Shown: positions 25,070 to 27,314 of the stretch, piece by piece
How positions within the stretch are numbered: position 1 is the first letter of the stretch
Layout of the letters: every line of letters starts with the position of its first letter
Origin: an uncultured Clostridia bacterium
GTDB taxonomy: Bacteria; Bacillota; Clostridia; UBA1381
Length of the DNA: 27,314 nt
Direction: 5' to 3'
Assembly (NCBI GenBank): GCA_934454215.1
Contig: CAKSGG010000032.1
Span: 1 to 27,314 of the forward strand
The notes under the pieces: generated by a model
The model's database searches: none
The model's input: only the letters and a program-made list of their open reading frames with translations
Told to the model about the DNA's origin: nothing
Program-made: the position numbers and the translations under genes

Positions 25070-25357
25070 AAGCGCCCCGCTCCGTTGCTGTCACTGCCTG
25101 GGTTGATTTTTTGGGAATCCCCCCGACAGCCCCATAGCGGTTCGCTTGATTGTTTACTCTCCACTCTGCAGGTTCACCCACCCTGATATGTACAGACCGT
25201 TTGAACCATATAGGCAGTAATATTTCTTGAAGCGTTATCGCTTATGCAGGTCAAGACTGCAATCTAAAAAGCCTTTAGCCGATAACCTTACGAGAGAGAG
25301 CAGGCAAAATCAAAAGTTTGGTCAATCAGACCAACCCCCTTTCTTGCCTTTATGGCT
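25067..25357 (-). ncRNA. Candidate structured non-coding RNA of about 290 bases
   Basis: No gene fits here and the stretch is richer in G+C than its A+T-rich flanks. Hairpins: TTGGTC/GACCAA (25318-25334), TGCAG/CTGCA (25245-25261), AAGCG/CGCTT (25230-25243). AGGCAA (25302-25307) pairs with TTGCCT (25344-25349) and encloses the first hairpin. Two sets of pairs cross as H-type pseudoknots: GTTCA (25172) with TGAAC (25202) and ATATG (25186) with CATAT (25207); GCTGTC (25087) with GACAGC (25125) and ACTGCC (25093) with GGCAGT (25213). A minus-strand promoter lies just to the right. The left end on that strand is a four-base stem AGCG/CGCT followed by TTTT. The strand is therefore inferred as minus. 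I do not recognise an Rfam family. Confidence 0.55.
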
Positions 25358-25363
25358 ACTATT

Positions 25364-25392
25364 ATATTAATACATTATTGTCAAAAAGTCAA
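25364..25392 (-). promoter_or_regulatory. Leftward promoter of the candidate structured RNA
   Basis: On the minus strand TTGACT (25387-25392) and TAATAT (25364-25369) are 17 bases apart; a better TATAAT at 25361-25366 is 20 bases from the same -35 box. No leftward protein gene follows directly. Confidence 0.5.
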
Positions 25393-25447
25393 GAAAAAAA
25401 TTACAATTTTAAAAAGCGAATCAATCGAAACAAGAGAGGTGAGGAAT

Positions 25448-25630
25448 GTGGAAGAAGCAAAAATCACAGTAACATTGGATACTGAACAATTCGAGCTTGC
25501 AATATGCAAGGCTAATGAATTAATAGACACAATAAATAAAGCTAAATCATTGACTAAAGATTTAGCTTCAATGGTGGGGAAATTGGATTATAACCCACAA
25601 ATTAACGTGAAACAGGGGTATGAGTCATAA
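25448..25630 (+). CDS. Small hypothetical protein, helical
   Basis: 60 residues from the GTG at 25448, chosen because GAGAGG lies eight bases upstream; the longer frame to 25352 runs through the leftward promoter region. MEEAKITVTLDTEQFELAIC, then KANELIDTINKAKSLTKDLA, is a short strand plus a long helix, as in many small phage and ICE proteins. I do not recognise the family. A half operator (ATCGAAACA, 25424-25432) lies just upstream. It overlaps the convergent DUF4145 gene by 29 bases. Confidence 0.6.
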   Translation: MEEAKITVTLDTEQFELAICKANELIDTINKAKSLTKDLASMVGKLDYNPQINVKQGYES

Positions 25631-26261
25631 GGAGATGTGCTCGGATAACACCTATCATAATATCCATGTATTGCTGAATGATTTCAAAACTGTATTGTGA
25701 ATATTTGCGTTCATAATGAGCATTGTCGTTGCCGAGTATTCTAATTACATCTGCTGTAGGAATTAAATTGTCGGGTTTTAAATACTCAGCAATGGCGTTA
25801 TAAGGACTTTTTTTAACAACTTCAGATTCGGGTTTGTTAAGCTCTTTTATGGCGTAATCTTTAATAAGGATTTCAATGGCGGCTCTATATCCTATTGAGG
25901 CAAGTTCAAAATCATTATTATCTCTTGCTCGCAGAGCTTGATTATATATGTCAATAAAGCGAGGAGATAAATCAACAAAAAGGCTGTCATGGAAAACAGT
26001 GGCGTTTTTGGGTATTATATCAAAACTTTTAACGACTTTGTTCTCTGAAAGATACGTTGCGACAAATAGTTTTTTACATGCAGTACATCTTAGAACAAGT
26101 AATATAAATTGTTGTTCTTGAATTTCAACGTGGCAAGGTTTTGCTACAATAGGGTCGCAGGACATTGAGCAATGCGGGCATGCCGCAGGGTGCGGATACT
26201 CGTAGTCTATGGGAGATGAAGCGCCAAAAGCTTCGGTAAAGTTTTTTATCATGGTTTGCAT
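25602..26261 (-). CDS. Zinc-ribbon DUF4145 protein
   Basis: 219 residues; ATG at 26261 six bases after TAGGAGGT. The N-terminus has a zinc ribbon with CPHC (28-31) and CTAC (59-62). The C-terminal half (about 105-210) matches DUF4145: YNQALRARDNNDFELASIGY, RAAIEILIKDYA, and IRILGNDNAHY. DUF4145 domains are helical, occur in restriction enzymes and defence-type proteins, and also stand alone on mobile elements. No nuclease motif is visible. It is oriented against the operon, has its own promoter and may be a cargo or defence-related gene; that role is inference. Confidence 0.82.
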   Translation of the reverse strand: MQTMIKNFTEAFGASSPIDYEYPHPAACPHCSMSCDPIVAKPCHVEIQEQQFILLVLRCTACKKLFVATYLSENKVVKSFDIIPKNATVFHDSLFVDLSPRFIDIYNQALRARDNNDFELASIGYRAAIEILIKDYAIKELNKPESEVVKKSPYNAIAEYLKPDNLIPTADVIRILGNDNAHYERKYSQYSFEIIQQYMDIMIGVIRAHLLMTHTPVSR

Positions 26262-26282
26262 ATAAATACCTCCTATAATATT

Positions 26283-26311
26283 TTGATTATATTATATCAT
26301 GTATTTATAAG
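26283..26311 (+). promoter_or_regulatory. Possible rightward promoter for the XRE gene at 26344
   Basis: TTGATT (26283-26288) and TATAAG (26306-26311) are 17 bases apart. It overlaps the leftward promoter of the DUF4145 gene, so the two could interfere. Weaker than the other promoters listed. Confidence 0.4.
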
Positions 26312-26319
26312 ATTTGCAA
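26291..26319 (-). promoter_or_regulatory. Leftward promoter of the DUF4145 gene
   Basis: On the minus strand TTGCAA (26314-26319) and TATAAT (26291-26296) are 17 bases apart. Transcription would start near 26284, just upstream of the strong TAGGAGGT site. Confidence 0.65.
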
Positions 26320-26343
26320 TAATTTTTTGAGGAGGTGATAGAC

Positions 26344-26550
26344 GTGAGGTGGAAATTAAAAAAGTTTTTGTATGACAACAAAGTATACCAAAAAGATTTG
26401 GCTAATGCTATAGGCGTTTCCGAAGCTACTATAAGTTATATGGTTAAGGGAAGATTTGACCCAAACGAAAAACGATTAAAACAGATTGCAGATTATTTGA
26501 AGATAAGCAGAACCGAGCTTGACAAGCTTATGGATAATAAAACTGTATAG
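26344..26550 (+). CDS. Small XRE/Cro-type regulator
   Basis: 68 residues from the GTG at 26344, eight bases after GGAGG; the GTG at 26335 lies inside that site. MRWKLKKFLYDNKVYQKDLA, NAIGVSEATISYMVKGRFDP, then ADYLKISRTELDKLMD is a complete helix-turn-helix of the Cro/cI class. It is the fifth such protein in the element and restarts the rightward run after the leftward DUF4145 gene. The stop codon overlaps the ribosome-binding site of the 25-residue peptide that follows. Confidence 0.85.
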   Translation: MRWKLKKFLYDNKVYQKDLANAIGVSEATISYMVKGRFDPNEKRLKQIADYLKISRTELDKLMDNKTV

Positions 26551-26561
26551 GAGGTGAGAAT

Positions 26562-26639
26562 ATGCGTGTAGTCGTATGGATTCCCGTTATTTTATCAATC
26601 ATAGCTTTAGCGATTACTCTATCGTCAGTAATGAAATGA
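26562..26639 (+). CDS. 25-residue membrane peptide
   Basis: The reading frame MRVVVWIPVILSIIALAITL followed by SSVMK is almost wholly one membrane span. The ATG at 26562 has an excellent AGGAGGTGAGAAT site directly upstream, overlapping the preceding stop codon, so the gene is probably translated by coupling. Stop is TGA. Function unknown; no antisense promoter comparable to the 21569 locus is visible. Confidence 0.6.
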   Translation: MRVVVWIPVILSIIALAITLSSVMK

Positions 26640-26708
26640 TTGAGGAATATAACAAGTGAGTTTGACGGAAAATATTAATGTTTATTATTAAATAACGGAG
26701 GTATTGTT

Positions 26709-26927
26709 ATGATAACGGTAACAATTGAAAATTCAAATACCAACGAAAAAAGTGTATACAACGGAGACTATACATTAGGCTGCATAGGGAATATTGACAA
26801 AGGCTTTAACGTAACAAGCGGTACTGTTTTTGCCGAAGAATTGCCCGATAATGCGGCAATGGAAATTTTAGATTCTTTTTATAAAGAAATGAAGAAAGCA
26901 ATAAAGGCGCAAGCAAACAAGCGGTAG
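26709..26927 (+). CDS. Small hypothetical protein
   Basis: 72 residues; ATG at 26709 seven bases after CGGAGG. A beta-rich N-terminal half (MITVTIENSNTNEKSVYNGD) is followed by a helix (AAMEILDSFYKEMKKAIKAQ). I do not recognise the family. Its position among other short element genes and its good ribosome-binding site support it being real. Confidence 0.65.
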   Translation: MITVTIENSNTNEKSVYNGDYTLGCIGNIDKGFNVTSGTVFAEELPDNAAMEILDSFYKEMKKAIKAQANKR

Positions 26928-26963
26928 CCGCATAAAATAAAAAAGCAAGGAGGTGAAAATGTT

Positions 26964-27191
26964 ATGGGAAGAAAAAAAGACGAAGAACCGATTATTGTAC
27001 GCTGTTTCGTACAAATGTACCCGGAGCGTGAGGATAAAAACGCAAAGACATATGCAGAGCGAATGGCGCCGACTCTGATGCCTATAGAGGAATATTTTGA
27101 AAAGGTCAAATCAAAACGTCAATTCTGCATAGACATACATAAGCGGATAGCAAGAGAAGTATATGGAGTAGAGGTTGAAGTAGACGAATAG
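26964..27191 (+). CDS. Small hypothetical protein, charged
   Basis: 75 residues; ATG at 26964 ten bases after AAGGAGG. An overlapping ATG at 26959 opens only a 39-codon frame. Highly charged, with MYPEREDKNAKTYAERMAPT and an acidic end (VEVEVDE). Family unknown. It lies 70 bases upstream of the ParB-like gene. Confidence 0.65.
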   Translation: MGRKKDEEPIIVRCFVQMYPEREDKNAKTYAERMAPTLMPIEEYFEKVKSKRQFCIDIHKRIAREVYGVEVEVDE

Positions 27192-27213
27192 CAAGGGTAT
27201 TTTTATGCCCTTG
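27192..27213. repeat. Small hairpin before the ParB-like gene
   Basis: CAAGGG pairs with CCCTTG, and the inner TAT/ATG extends the stem with one T-G pair around a TTTT loop. There is no T-run after it, so it is not a clear terminator; it may be an mRNA structure. Confidence 0.4.
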
Positions 27214-27261
27214 AACAAAAGGACAAGCATACAGGCTATAAAGAAAGAGAGGTATTAAAAC

Positions 27262-27314
27262 ATGGAAGAAAGTAAAATAACGTACATATCGGTGGACAAG
27301 CTTCACCCGCACCC
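27262..27314 (+). CDS. ParB/RepB/Spo0J-like protein, first 17 codons only
   Basis: The ATG at 27262 follows AGAGAGG and opens MEESKITYISVDKLHPHP, cut by the end of the window. The phrase I-x-V-D-K-L-H-P-H-P is the usual start of the ParB/Spo0J N-terminal (sulfiredoxin-fold) domain, where it precedes N-P-R. In ICEs, plasmids and phages this family serves in partition or as DNA-processing accessory proteins. With so few residues the assignment rests on that motif alone. Confidence 0.65.
   Translation, partial: MEESKITYISVDKLHPH

Larger units (their letters stand above)
19372..27314. mobile_element. One end of an integrated element (ICE, prophage or skin-like element) within cotJC
   Basis: From the break in cotJC to the right edge the content changes completely: large serine recombinase at the very end, ImmR/ImmA-like regulation, several short Cro/XRE proteins, small hypothetical genes and a ParB-like start. 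Short genes with extended GGAGGTGA ribosome-binding sites replace the long secreted-protein genes. The recombinase stop codon lies about 30 bases from the junction, as is usual for serine-integrase elements. An imperfect palindrome (TAAGGT at 19391-19396, ACCTAA at 19403-19408) near the edge could be an att arm. The exact crossover cannot be placed because the other end is not in the window. No relaxase, portal or capsid gene is visible, so element class is open. Confidence 0.8.

Noticed and set aside
27205..27258. 17-codon frame before the ParB-like gene
   Set aside because: Its ATG lies inside the small hairpin and has no proper ribosome-binding site.

Overview
The window is from a low-G+C, Gram-positive, Clostridia-type bacterium. 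The evidence is S-layer homology (SLH) anchors, perfect sigma-A promoters with 17-base spacers, strong Shine-Dalgarno sequences and a CotJC-type manganese catalase. No rRNA, tRNA or CRISPR array is visible. The genus cannot be fixed from the sequence. The many golvesin-like, SLH and beta-helix modules suggest a gut or rumen fibre degrader.

Region 1 (1 to about 18.8 kb, all + strand) is a tightly packed polysaccharide-use locus. In order it holds the 3' end of a sugar ABC-transporter solute-binding protein, two large SLH-anchored surface proteins, a secreted right-handed beta-helix enzyme resembling GH141-type glycosidases, a cytoplasmic FAD-dependent oxidoreductase, a very large secreted protein of golvesin-like and Ig-like modules, a second beta-helix enzyme, and (from its own promoter) a cytoplasmic alpha/beta hydrolase. 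The likely division of labour is surface binding and cleavage of a decorated plant polysaccharide, import, then cytosolic oxidation and deacylation. The large modular protein and the second beta-helix enzyme share one reading frame and are separated by a single UGA codon at 15193-15195. The downstream part has no start site or signal peptide of its own.

Region 2 (18.8 to 19.4 kb, - strand) is the 3' part of cotJC. It lacks its first codons and is cut at about 19372.

Region 3 (about 19372 to the right edge) is one end of an integrated mobile element (ICE, prophage or skin-like element). A large serine recombinase ends 29 bases from the broken cotJC. Next come a DUF4160/DUF2442 pair; a compact locus with the hallmarks of a type I toxin-antitoxin (35-residue membrane peptide, perfect promoter, and a convergent antisense RNA with its own perfect promoter and terminator); a ribbon-helix-helix protein; an ImmR/ImmA-like repressor and metallopeptidase pair; a divergent promoter region with three related operator-like palindromes; and a rightward early operon of small genes including four more Cro/XRE-type regulators. 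Three leftward units with their own promoters sit inside that operon: a membrane protein, a probable structured ncRNA of about 290 bases with two predicted pseudoknots, and a zinc-ribbon DUF4145 protein. The window ends in the first codons of a ParB-like gene.

Main points for follow-up: the UGA-split giant enzyme, the concealed type I toxin-antitoxin, the G+C-rich structured RNA at 25.07-25.36 kb, and the interruption of a spore-coat gene by a serine-recombinase element.
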